Below, piece after piece: positions 46,501 to 57,220 of a DNA stretch of 64,000 nt; the first letter of the stretch is position 1; each line of letters starts with the position of its first letter. Source of the DNA: Ectocarpus siliculosus (taxonomy: Eukaryota > Sar > Phaeophyceae > Ectocarpales > Ectocarpaceae); NCBI GenBank assembly GCA_000310025.1, contig FN649729.1, positions 1,900,436 through 1,964,435 on the forward strand, read 5' to 3'. The notes beneath the pieces were generated by a model. The model made no database searches, was not told the DNA's origin, and saw only the letters and a program-made list of their open reading frames with translations. The position numbers were made by a program, and so were the translations under genes.

Positions 46501-49254
46501 TTAAGGATGTCCCACGGGTTCGTGTTCTGCAGCAGGGGCGAGCCGTCCAGCGACCGGGAGAGTTTTCCGGCTGGCCCCGCCAGTTCACCCGTGCACATTC
46601 GGTAGGCGAACAGCACCTGGGTCGATACGTTTTGTTCAGCATCAAGCACGTGCATCGTGTGAACCCGGATCAGAAAATCGCCAGGCGTGAACGTGAACGT
46701 TCGTGACTTCAAGACCGCGACGCATATATATAGGATTCGAAAGAAGGAGGCATACGATGGGGATGCTTCCCTGTGGTAGGGAACACGTTCCGGAAGGGTC
46801 CACTGCACCTGGCGGAAGTTGTGAAAGCTGTGCTTGGCGAGGCCTTGGAGGCCAGTGAAGTCCGGCGTCATCTGCAAACATCGCTGATGAGAATGTGTTT
46901 CACCAAAGGAGGATTGCGAACGAGCAGCAGGGTGAAACTGGGTGCAGAGTCCAGGTAGGGGTGCGCAAGTGAAACGTTTGTGATTTGCTGGCTAGGCCTG
47001 CACAATAGGCGGGCAAGCTTGTGCAAGCGTATGAGGTATTGGTCTTTTCGCCGTACTATGCCACACAGAATCACACAGACCAAGACTCCTTCTCAAATAC
47101 CCTGCAACGTGGTCTTGGGCCATATTTCCGCTGTGGACCCCCCCCCCCCCCCCCGGTCCCCCCCCGGCCAAAAACGTCCCCCCAGTCCCCTGGGGGTTAT
47201 TCCTTGGAAAACCCCAAAAACTTAAAAAAACGACAAAACAATTGCGAAAGGGAAAGGGAAAGAAGCACACCCGGGCCTTTGCATATAACGTGAAAAATGG
47301 GCATTGTTTTTAAAAATTTCCCGCTGGGGAATGGACCCCCCCCAAAGGGTCCAAGTGGGGCAATATGGAAAAACCCCACAAAAAAGAAGGGATTGCCCAT
47401 GGAAATATGGCAGCCCCCCGAAAACAATTGCCAATCCCTATTAATATGACCCCTTGAAAATCCTTGCCCGTGAGGAAATATGAACGTCAGTGGGCCCAAA
47501 GGAATGGCCTTGGGAACTTCCCCCTTTCAAAAGACTGGGTGAAGGGGCGTTCCCGCCCTAAGGAGCTTCCCCCAAGGCCGAAATAAGGATGGAAATGCTT
47601 CCCTCCCGTGGTGCCGCTCCGAACTTTCATTTGTTTTTATGGCCGAAAAAGGGGAAGGGGGGACAATACCAAAAAATTCCTCCTTCCANNNNNNNNNNNN
47701 NNNNNNNNNNNNNNNNNNNNNNNNNNNNNNNNNNNNNNNNNNNNNNNNNNNNNNNNNNNNNNNNNNNNNNNNNNNNNNNNNNNNNNNNGCCCCCCCCCCC
47801 CCCCCCGTGTCCGCACCTGTCGAAAAGCGTCCCTCAAGTCCCATGGTGTTGATTCGTTGGAAAGCCCAAAGATCTTAAGAGAGCGACAAAACAATTGCGA
47901 AGGGGAAGGCGACAGAGGCACACACGGTCGTTTGCATATAACGTGAAGATTGGGCATTGTTTTGAAGAATTTCGCGCTGGGGATTGTACCTCGCCAGAGG
48001 TGTCGATGTGGTGCAGTATGGAAGACCTCAACAAGAAGGAAGGGATTGCACATGGAAGTATGGCAGCCACCGGATAGCAGTTGCGATTCACTATTAGTAT
48101 GACCCATTGAATATCATTGCCAGTGAGGATATATGAACGTCAGTGGTCCGAATGGAATGCCGTTGGGAACTTCCTCGTTTCAAAGGACTGGGTGATGGTG
48201 CGTTCCGGCCATAGGCAGCTTCGCCGAGGTCGGAATTAGGTATGGAATTGCTTCCATCCAGTGCTGCAGCTCGGAACTTCAATTTGTTTTAATGTCGGAT
48301 AAGGCGGATGTGGTGACAATACGAAAACATCGCTCATCACACGGGCACAACCGCGACACCGTCAGACTAAGTTAACTTTCAGCATTTTCGAGAACAGCAC
48401 ACATCCACCCGTCAATTAACAATGATTTGGGGGACAAGAACTCCTGTGAAGTATCCGTTTTGAGGTCTGAACGGTCTGTGCGTTCATGAATGATATACTG
48501 TACAAGCAAGGGCACAGCTTCACATCTCAAGTGTCATGTAGGTGTCCGGGGTGCAGGTATCGTGTACCATCTGGTTTCGCTGTAGTGCCATGGTGATGGT
48601 TGGACAGTGCAGCCCACTCTATTTTTCTCGAACCAAGGACATCCTAGTATGGGAAGGGCTACTGGCTTTCGCTCTACGCGGAGAATCAGCGACTACAAGA
48701 CATCCTTCAAGTAAAAAAAAAAATACTGCACTGTGGTTGAATCACACTGAATATCCCTCACATTGACAACCGAGGGCACAAAGTCGATTGACCCCTCGGA
48801 CTTCTAAAGCACCGTAGCCGTAACCATCGGTGTTACTCATTATGGGCAAGCAGCCTTGCTACGTGAAAGGCTTCATCCGGTTGCAGACGAGAAACGCGCG
48901 GCTGGAAAGTTCCAGCACGCATTCAAACGATCCCTGGCGGAACAACTGCCGACGGTCTACATGGCACTCACCAAACAAGAGTCTGGTGCCTACCTTCCAG
49001 GGGTTGACGTAAGTGTCCCTGAGATCTGGCGGCAGATCGTTGATGTCATCCTCGTCTGTCTTGAACCACCCATCTAACAGGAAGGCCATGCCAATTGGCA
49101 GCAGAGGAACGAGAGAAGCTACAGCGATCGCTGTCCAAGCGGCTACGCGTGAGAAATGCGGCGAAACTGTCCCTGCAATTCCGCCGCAATTTTCGGGCCA
49201 GTCGAAAGTCGAGGCGAGTGATGTTGTGATGTTGTGATGTTGTCGCTCCGCCAT
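34568..49254 (-). CDS. membrane-anchored PX-DUSP-IQ-PDZ-PH protein
   Basis: Seventeen exons join to 2463 nt (820 residues): 49254-48994, 46871-46809, 46616-46476, 46137-46051, 45720-45588, 45018-44912, 43376-43250, 42818-42703, 42247-42134, 41819-41586, 41175-41107, 40458-40132, 39313-39186, 37716-37650, 36870-36716, 35676-35529, 34753-34568. Phases agree at all junctions. In order I see: a membrane helix (about 37-62, IAVASLVPLLPIGMAFLL) followed by acidic KTDEDDINDL; PX (156-264, RVERFLSDFEQLH, ILPNFPEGG); the C-terminal core of a DUSP domain (265-309, GEDYRLVNFNVWTYWLL, YGGGPSIGR); an IQ motif (315-326, IQASIRGFLGRK); an unrecognised segment (384-484); PDZ (about 497-615, GLNIGL, VLLAVNNMPV, PWPLVLRFRLP); PH-like (659-770, VVKGKSTATLKKS, DDACFSLAAEGKVL); and a Gln-rich tail. 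By family, PX and PH bind phosphoinositides, IQ binds calmodulin and PDZ binds peptide tails. A membrane scaffold role is inferred. No deubiquitinase catalytic domain is present. Confidence 0.75.
40016..40128. repeat. (CCCT)n microsatellite
   Basis: About 110 bp of CCCT units with a few interruptions sits immediately after the donor of exon 12 of the PX-DUSP gene. On the gene strand the intron starts GTGAGG and continues as GGGA repeats. Confidence 0.9.
47136..47688. other. low-quality duplicate of about 47805-48330 (assembly artefact)
   Basis: After a C run at 47139-47154 the sequence repeats 47805-48330 base by base but with blurred homopolymers. Shared anchors are GACAAAACAATTGCGAA, TTTGCATATAACGTGAA and ATATGAACGTCAGTGG. 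It lies in intron 1 of the PX-DUSP gene, so the intron is probably shorter than shown. Confidence 0.88.
47689..47788. other. assembly gap (100 N)
   Basis: There are exactly 100 N between the blurred copy and the clean copy. A C run of about 15 follows at 47790. Confidence 0.95.
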
Positions 49255-51382
49255 TGAGGAGGTCGTGCAGATGGGAGGTTGGAGAGCGGAGTCGATAGCA
49301 AAGTACTACCTCTGTTGAGCCGTCTTCCCAAATGCAAAAATGATACCATGCGTGAGTTTCCTCACAGCCTGAACCGGCCAGAGTAGAATTACCTTGGAGG
49401 TATACCAAGAGCACAACAAGAGAGAATAAATGCCAACCCGCCTCTTGATGCGTTTCAATGGAAATTGAGCATTTCTGAAGGGTAACTTCACGCGGTTTGC
49501 TCGCTCGTCTTCCTGACAGCCGCATGCGTCGAAGAAGGGGTCGCACATTTCAGTAGTCGCCCTTGTCACCCAATAATGTATCTTCCAGGGTGCTGCTCCA
49601 GAGGTGTGGATCGCTGCCAAAATGGTCCAGTGCTGGTGTTCCAACACTCCTCATGATTTCAACACACCAAAAGGTTTTCCCTCAAATCCTTCCATGGGCT
49701 ATGCTACGTCTCGATCGAAAGGTCTTCTCGCTGGTTTGACTGCATTTTCTTGTTGGACGTGCCTTCCCATGGACGTCAGATCCAGAGCGCGTGAGAGAGG
49801 GGAGTCACATCCCCTCGCCGTTTTCACCACCTAGCCGTCGGGAGCCGAGCCGCCTCGGATACGGCCCACCGCCAACGGGAGAACAACCGGCTGCGTCGCA
49901 GCATTCGCGCCAGAAGCAGCCGAACCGCGTATTTGACACAGCCCGGGTCGGGAACTGCGGCGGCCCACCCAGGGAGCTGTTAGAGAAGGCACTGCGGGCG
50001 TTCGCCGGTGGGAGGCGGAGCGCAGGAGCTGACACGGCCGACACTGCCGGTACCGTACGCCCCCCGTGAGCGCGACGGGCGCCTTCCGGTCCCGCACAAG
50101 AAGCTGACTTTTGGGGGACACAACCAGCTGCAGATTGTTGTGGGGCCGTTAACCGTGGACCTCACAGCGTCGGTGCAGCGGGCGTAACAGGGGGACGCAC
50201 GCAGGTTGCCATCCTTCTTCCATTTCGACTGCCCGGGATAAGCTGGGTGTGGTAGACACTTGTGCTCCGACGAATCAAAAGTCCCGGCTTCGGAGGCTGC
50301 TGCATTTGGGATCCCCGCACCACGCCCCTAGATATGGCAGGGTTTGCCGGGCAGCATTCGGTGCAGTGCCGGCCGCGCGACATAAGAAAGTCGGAGTCCC
50401 GGATACCAAAGCGCATTGTCCCTTTCGATCGTTCTTCTGGCCCCGAACTCGCCACTTTATGAAAATGGCTATTTTCACATCGGGGTAAGGGATTCTCAAT
50501 GAAATAATTGCGTCAACAACTCGCAACACCAGCCCAAACCTATTCATACATGAAGCAACAAATGCTGTCGTTGCGAACGCCTGGGGCAGACCCGTCAGGT
50601 GCGTAAGTACCTACAGTGAGTTCATTCGCCCATGGGACAAAAAACGTCCACTCTTCCCTTCACACTACAGAAACGGCATAGCAAGGAATATAAATATACA
50701 AAGGGCCAACGTGTGGGGCGTGGAGTACAGACCCCCAAACGCACACGCACATCTTGCGCATGGAAGCCACATGTCCTGCAAATCAAACAGACCCGTGGTT
50801 GTTTCGATAAAAGCGGCAGTACCCGGCGAACCAAAACACGCAGGAGACCGCCGTCGAATATTCGTGGGTCGACAAAGGAGCAGCTTCCGGACTTCTAATC
50901 TCGTACAAGGCGTCATAGGAAGCCGCCTGTGACGCCATCGTCCTCTGTTTCGGGTCTGGAACGTTTGAATATGCCCTTCGGGTCGGAGAGGCACGGGGAG
51001 AATAGTTGCACGGGGAGGGGGCGGGGGGCCAACGGTGACATATAGGAGTCAGTGGGCAACGGGCATCACGGTCGTGTACAATAGTCGAGCCTCCAGGAGA
51101 TGTCCCGCAAGTAGCAAAAGAGGCCCCATACGGCGTTATGGTGTGCGCGACGACTGCTGCCCCACAAAACCGGATCCGTCTCCTCCACCATACATTGCAG
51201 AACCACCCCGGCAATATTTGTGCGTCCACCTCAAAAGACATCTCTCGAGAACCCGTCCGTGCGATAGTACCCACCAGCAACTAACCACCAACACGAGGTA
51301 GCTACCTCGTGGTGACTAGCACGCCACACTCAATTTTCGAAAACACAACCTGCGGTGCCGAACGAAAGCCTGTGGTACAAAC
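49255..51382. other. intergenic, possible XPA 3' exon
   Basis: This region separates the 5' end of the PX-DUSP gene from the 3' part of XPA, both on the minus strand. The last XPA exon should lie at its right end, but I could not identify it. A plus-strand frame at 49791-50069 (93 codons, with GGPPRELLEKALRAF) has protein-like composition but no start, splice or family support. Confidence 0.35.
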
Positions 51383-53285
51383 CTTGGTCCGCGCAAGGGA
51401 TCGGTCGTACTTGAGAGACTCTCGTCTTCTCCTCTCCGCAGCGAGGCCGTCCTCACTACCCCAACGCTTATAACTGTACGCCACGACCTCTCTACGGAGG
51501 TAAAGCTTCATCTGAAAGGAGCGAGGAGAGAACGGCAAGCGAGCCAGTGGGTTAGGGTGAGAGGATGCATGAGAGGGAGAAGAGAAGCACAAAGTGTCAC
51601 GTGTTTAGAAAGGAATTGCATTTGTACGAGTTATCAACGCTACCGCAAGGAGCGTGATTAAAGTTGGCCTACCAAGAACTAGAAAAACTCGCGCGGCTAT
51701 TGCGACGACGAAAAATGAAAAAAAAGCCGACAGAGGCCGCAAGCACAAAGAATTCCGACCATTCACGCAGACTCATAGAGAAACAGCGACAGCGCCAGAG
51801 AGAGGTAGCCGCGCTGCGGGTGCTTTCATTGTTTCGGCGGAGAGTACTAAAACCTCGAAAGGCACAATGAGTGTTTCGTCTTGCAGCTCAAAATGCTCGA
51901 TTGCTGCAACACGTCCATCCAACGAAGCGATACATGGCATCGACAAAGCAGAGCAAAGAAAACCGACATGATCTATGACTCAACACGTCGATAAGAAACA
52001 GTGGGCATCAAACAGGTGGAACGCTAGACACTCGTTCCACAAGTTGTTTCCCATGGAAAATAAGCATCTCACGCAACGGCAACAAAACCTCGTACATGGA
52101 GGGTTGTAGAAAAAACGACATGCAGCTGACCTCAAGGTCTGCCCACCCCCGGAGAAAATGGACCCAAAGGGAAGTTTCTGTCTTTTGTAAAAGTCCAAAC
52201 AGGGAACGTTCGGTGACACTGGCCGGAATAGATTGCTATGCATACGAAGTATTTCTTGCATTCGTAAGAAAAAAATCAGCTGAATAAATAGCGTACCTTT
52301 GTCCAGCTAGAGTGGTGCGGGTTGTCCCGCTCGACAAACTTGAGGACTGCAATGGTGCCCTGAGGCAGGAGATACGTGTCCTTCACGTCCTTGGTGGAAA
52401 CGTACTGGAACTCTTCTCGCGACATCTGTGGTAGCAGCAGAGGTACAGCACAGCAGCAGATACACGCGCGAAGTCCAGAAACCGCATTAAGTCACCGGAC
52501 GAGGAATCGGGGGATCATCGTGGCGAGCGAGAAGAGACTGGTACCGAATCATGAAGGTTGTTTCCTCCAAGCCGTGAACCAAGGGGAAATGCAAGCATGA
52601 GAAAATCCCTCCCCTCCAAAGACCAAGAGTATTCTCGATTTTTCCCGGTGTTTCTCGTCTCCTCCCATTGACAACACACCCAAAACAGCTCGCTATGTGT
52701 AGATACGGTCGGGTTATGACCAACCTTGCAAGTGCGGCACACAGAAATCCCGAACGCTTCCAGCAGCTCCTTGTCCATCCGCGCGTCGTCCTGCTCGCCT
52801 CCACACCCCTCACACGCGACCGCTACCGCCCCTGCTCCACCACCACCGCTACTACTTTTATTACCGACCGCTCTACCTTTATCCCCACCCCCGCCGCCTG
52901 CGCGAGTCCCTCGCGCACCCCCTCCTCCACATCTGGTGGATCCACTCGCTAACGGAGTCACTGCTGCTGATGCTGTTGCTGCCGATGCAGGTGCTGCTGC
53001 TGCTGCCGCTGCTATGGTTGTTGGTTGTTGTTGAGTCGACGGTCGGGCTGGCCCTTGTTGATCTTCTTCGAGTTGGGCATCTGCACCACCGGCTCTACTA
53101 GCACCGCCAGCTCTTTCGCCGCCGTCCTGTTTTGGCCGTTCTGGGCCGCTAGTACACGGTGGTGGAGACGCGCGGGTTTCGCCTACGCCAATCGCCGAGG
53201 CTGCAGGGATTTGCCTGTTGGGCGAACAGAGTGGAAAGAACGCGGTCAGGGCAGTTTGTTGGACGTGACAACAAGGGGCACCTGT
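51383..53285 (-). CDS. XPA: XPA DNA damage-recognition protein, partial
   Basis: XPA is the scaffold of nucleotide excision repair; it binds damaged or kinked DNA and RPA. Three exons are clear: an N-terminal exon ending at 52725 (start not found; the frame is open up to about 53285), 52425-52297 and 51511-51383, all phase 0. The first is Ala/Gly-rich and contains a CEGCG...CRTC zinc finger. The second gives STKDVKDTYLLPQGTIAVL and DNPHHSSWTK. The third gives MKLYLRREVV and WGSEDGLAAERRRRESLKYD. These match the XPA minimal DNA-binding domain in order. No in-frame ATG precedes the zinc finger in exon 1, so an upstream exon is expected. The C-terminal exon is also unassigned. Confidence 0.85.
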
Positions 53286-54904
53286 TTATTTCGGGAACAT
53301 ACTACCAGTATGCGGTAAAGTCTTCGTATCCACAGCAGTATTGCAAGGTGTAGTCTGTACGCAGCGGTGGACCCACAAGATACTTTTCGCGGTTGAGTTT
53401 TTAAGAAAAGTGGCGTATCTTCATGGGTTGGACAGAATCTGAAACGCACCCCAGCATGGTGGATACTCTGTTGACCAAAAGTGGAGCAACATTTTATTAA
53501 CCTGTAGACTAGAAAGACTATGCTACTTTGCCGTATGTACCGCCCAACAAGCGCGCGCGACTTGACGCAATATTGACAGCGATTTTGAGCCTCTAGAGCC
53601 GAACCTGCAGTTTTATCTAAGCGCAGCAGTAGTGCAGCAGTAGTGCAGCCTCTGGCGAGACGAGAGTAAATTTTTCTTGACACTTGATGTGTCCTCTGCT
53701 GGTTACTTCCAACAAAGCAGCCGCGCACCTGTGGACGCACGCGCTTTGCATTGTCACGAAACGCGAGGAGACACTCCGCAGACACAAATTCAAATTACAT
53801 ACCCACATACAATACATGGAATCGAACAAAGGATGACACCCGCGCTCACGTTTCTCTTTTCTCGCGCAAACGAGCCCTGGCCCTCGCGCGGTTCTCTCCC
53901 ATTCGCCGGCGCTGCTCATCGGTGAGGTTCATGGCCTATGTCCAACACGATGCGGCTACTCTGACTGATGTGACACGCCACCATCACAGGCACGACATCA
54001 CAGAGACTCCGCGGAATGACGGGGGTTTACACACCTAGTACCTAGCAAAAAACGATACCCAACCGTGCGACCCCTGCCGGATGATGCCGGATGCCGCATG
54101 CCGCTGTCACTCCTGCTGGCTGTGCCGTGGAGCTGCTGATATCGCATTTTGGTAGACCATGGGCGCGTTATGGACGATGACGGCAGTTCTAATGGGTTCG
54201 ATGGGCCTATGCGGCCTCTACAGGTGACTCGGACGCGTCGCCATATTATTTTTTGTCTGCCTTGCTTGAGAGGCGGTTGATGTAAACTCCATCATTGCTC
54301 TACGCCTCCACCATCAACGGCAAAGTCGGATCTCAAAGAGGCAGTTTGTTAGCCTGCTGCGAGGACAGAGGCGCTACCGGATGTACACAACGATGACCTG
54401 TCGATTATTTGTTCTCCCCGTGTGATCCATGCTCCTTACAGCAGAAGTGTCTCCTTTCGGAACGCGCCAACGGCAGCAGCGGTGACACCTGCACGTCACA
54501 CTGACTCTCTTTTCCCATTTTTTGTATCGATGTACGCATGCATATCATGTGTACATACAATACAGCGGCGTAGTTTTGGTGGGGTACTGTACCATAAGAG
54601 GCGCGGAAATAGCCTGTTAAAGCACACAGAAGCCCTTGACGAGATGTTTCCAAAACCACCACTTGTGGTGTTGGGTGTTGGCACGATCTTGGTTGTGGAA
54701 TCATTAATCATCGAGCTCTGAAAATCGGCCTGTTTTATGTAGGGGGTGCCATCGTGCCATCTCTCGGCCTCTTGTACGGAAGTCTTTTTTATGGTCGCTT
54801 CTCACGGGGGTGGAATAGTTGGTGACCTCGCAACCCCTGCCTCCCTACGCTGCAGGTTGAAACCTCCCTGAATCGAAAACATGCTCGCTTAATTCATAAT
54901 CTGA
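53286..54904. other. intergenic, upstream of XPA
   Basis: The 5' exon and promoter of XPA should lie here, but I cannot place them. Reading frames on both strands overlap heavily and show no motif. Confidence 0.35.
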
Positions 54905-55318
54905 TGCCGTCTACATAGGTGGTACAGTACATCTAAGTCCCGTCTAGTGGCCAGGGTCAGTGGTTCGAATCCCGGCGCGAGTGTAGCTTTTTTTTCAAAG
55001 CCAGGTTTCTCTCTCGCTTCCGTTCCTGGCCTGGGTGGATTGCGCTACTGCTTATTTTTCGTGTGTACACAGAGGGAAGAAATTTGCTGTTGTTATTGCT
55101 GTCTTCACATTTAAAACCGTTCCGATCTTTCTACCCAGCACCTTCATCTGTCCGTACTGATAGTGCTGCACGCGTTCTCGCACGAAGAATCAAAGGCATA
55201 GTATAGTAGCACGGCAGGAGGGGTGGGTAGGGGGCCTCAGGGAGAGGACCCTTCTGGGTGACCATGGGTTGAAGCAAACAGCACAACTGCTGTCAGCGCT
55301 GCTTTGAAGTGAAGACAA
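54905..55318 (+). mobile_element. tRNA-derived SINE
   Basis: A perfect RNA polymerase III B box (GGTTCGAATCC, 54962-54972) sits in a tRNA-like head. A weaker A-box candidate (TAGGTGGTACA) lies about 45 bp upstream. A body of about 330 bp follows and ends GAAGTGAAGACAAACCAAAAAA, an A-rich tail. The body recurs at 32021-32272 with a poly-A end. By family knowledge such elements are non-autonomous retroposons mobilised by LINE machinery. Confidence 0.7.
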
Positions 55319-55456
55319 ACCAAAAAATAAAAATAAACGGTTCAAGATCTATATCACAAGAAATCACTCACGCAGTGTCTCCGACAACCAAAAAATAAAA
55401 AAACACGGTTCAAGATCTATATCACAGGAAATCACTCACGCGGTGTCTCCGACAAC
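55319..55456 (+). repeat. tandem pair of about 67-bp units
   Basis: Two units of A-rich start plus CGGTTCAAGATCTATATCAC and CGGTGTCTCCGACAACC follow the SINE tail and differ at only a few bases. They could be an internal duplication of the SINE 3' end. Confidence 0.8.
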
Positions 55457-55508
55457 CCTGCCGCAATGTTTTCAGCGGAATGGACATTAAGTTCGGCGAA
55501 AAGGGGTT

Positions 55509-56234
55509 CTACTGCTGGAGCGCCTTCAGCCTGTTGATCACCGTGCTCTCGTCATCCAGGCGTGGGGTAGGTAAGACAGAAACTGTATTATTTTTCGAGC
55601 GGTATGTATTTAACGAAGACTGTGCATAGCATAAACCGTCTCGTCCGAGTTTTTTGGGGAGGGTTTTGTTTTGTCGCCGACCAGTCCAGCAAATCCACTC
55701 GGTGGCAAGTTGTGCATTTCGGCACTGTAGCTATGGGCGTCTTGTCCCATTGCGTTCGGCAGTACCTCACAGCTGGCACGGCGTTCGAGCAAAGCAGTAG
55801 AGAAGGTAGCTGTGTGTTGTTCATCCCGTCCGTGAATGTATTAGCCCTTCTTCGTTGCGCTTCGAGGAATCCAGCAGTGGTACACCGCTAGGACCGTCCG
55901 GAGCTCGATTGATGACGACACTGCCCCCGCTGCAGCAACAGCCGAAGAGGGAACAAACTACGCGCCTCACAGTCGGTGCTGGTTGGCCGGGTGTCTCCCT
56001 TCTCCGCCGCTCTTGCTCATCGCACTCCGGCGGCTGAATATCCTGAATCAACGCTTTGCTTTCGCGCCTGCTCCTCTCGCCTTGTTGTTGTGTGGGGGTG
56101 GTGCGCGGGGCGGTTCCAGTCGCTGCGGTCCTCCTTGCTGCGGGGAAAGGCTTTGGTGTGGAGCCGTTCGCGGTTCTGACCGTCTCGCTGTTGGTTTCCA
56201 AGGCCCTCTGCTCCAACGCGTTCAGCGGCAACAA
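55509..56234 (-). CDS. unidentified protein, last two exons
   Basis: An exon from about 56234 (start unclear) to 55886 ends in phase 1 at a G|GTGTAC donor. It joins 55582-55509, which completes the codon and ends in TAG. The product is rich in Arg, Gln, Glu and Pro (QGERSRRESKALIQDIQ, CDEQERRRRETPGQ). It then has a Cys-rich CSLFGCCCSGG and a tail LDDESTVINRLKALQQ. Codon third positions are GC-rich like its neighbours. I do not recognise the family. The opposite strand is also open here, so the strand call is not certain. Confidence 0.45.
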
Positions 56235-57220
56235 GCCAGACGACGATCCGGTGAGCTCACGATAAAATGTTGGGAACCCAAAACATCCGGTCCTGTTCTG
56301 TGTTATTTCTGTGTGTGTTGCGATGTGGTTTTGTGCATTTGGCTTTTTGCTGAAAAATCGCCGGTATTCTTGTTGAGCGGTACCGCGGCACGTACAAGAG
56401 GACAGGGGGTGATTGTCGCCGGCATGTGCAAAGCCGCGCGCCCTCGTGCATGTGCCTTGTTTCGAGTAGTATCACTGAGACGCGCGGTGGACGTTCTTGC
56501 TCAGGGAACACACCTGAATCGACAAACTCTGCGTACCCCGCACGAGGGACAAACCGGGTGGTACTTTATCCAGACTCCCACAAGTTAGTTCAAGATTCGC
56601 TGACGAATTAACTACTCTGTTTCTGTGTACGAGATGGTGGCCCGACTTGCGGCTATGATGGAAACACGGGCAGACCTGAAGTCTTGCCTCCCCCTGTCGT
56701 TCGGGGCCAATGTATATCCAAGACAAACGGAACATGTGGAAGAGCAGATGACCGCGTGCGAGCGTTTACACTACCCTTCCTGATGACGGCAGTTGTTACT
56801 GCACTGCCCGCTGTTTTGACGCTGTCGCTTGGGGGCATATATAACACACATTGTGAGTGGGTTGGTGGGGGTTGTCACCCGCCTTCTGTACTTCGATTTG
56901 GACACCGTTCAGTTTGGTGTTTTGGACGCACCGACCGGGGTCTCACAGGAGGGAAGCTATCAGCAGGAGTTTTGGCTTGTTATCGTCTCGTGACTTCCGT
57001 TTGAGGCGACGGCCCGCGTATTTATCGCAAGGGCCCTGAACCCGAATTTCTTCGTTCATATGAAGTGGAGTCCCCGTTATATTTGGGCGGTGTGGTGCAA
57101 CACGCATGATGCTCTTGGAGGAAAAGGATCATGCCCTTTAGTGTTGGAACGTGTGTCGTGGCAGACGACGCAGTCGATTCTGACCTTTGGCCTCTATAGT
57201 CACAAGGCGCAAGGTGCAAT

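Noticed and set aside
47155-47500. Frames after the poly-C run at 47 kb
   Set aside because: Same artefact; the clean copy at 47.8-48.3 kb does not preserve them.
48856-49077. Plus-strand frame ending at a strong GTAAGT donor (49012)
   Set aside because: It is antisense to exon 1 of the PX-DUSP gene, which has a true ATG, a membrane helix, a good donor and a phase match to exon 2.
54905-54985. A genuine tRNA gene
   Set aside because: The B box is perfect, but I cannot fold a cloverleaf with a matching acceptor stem, and the sequence continues into a repeated body with an A-rich tail.
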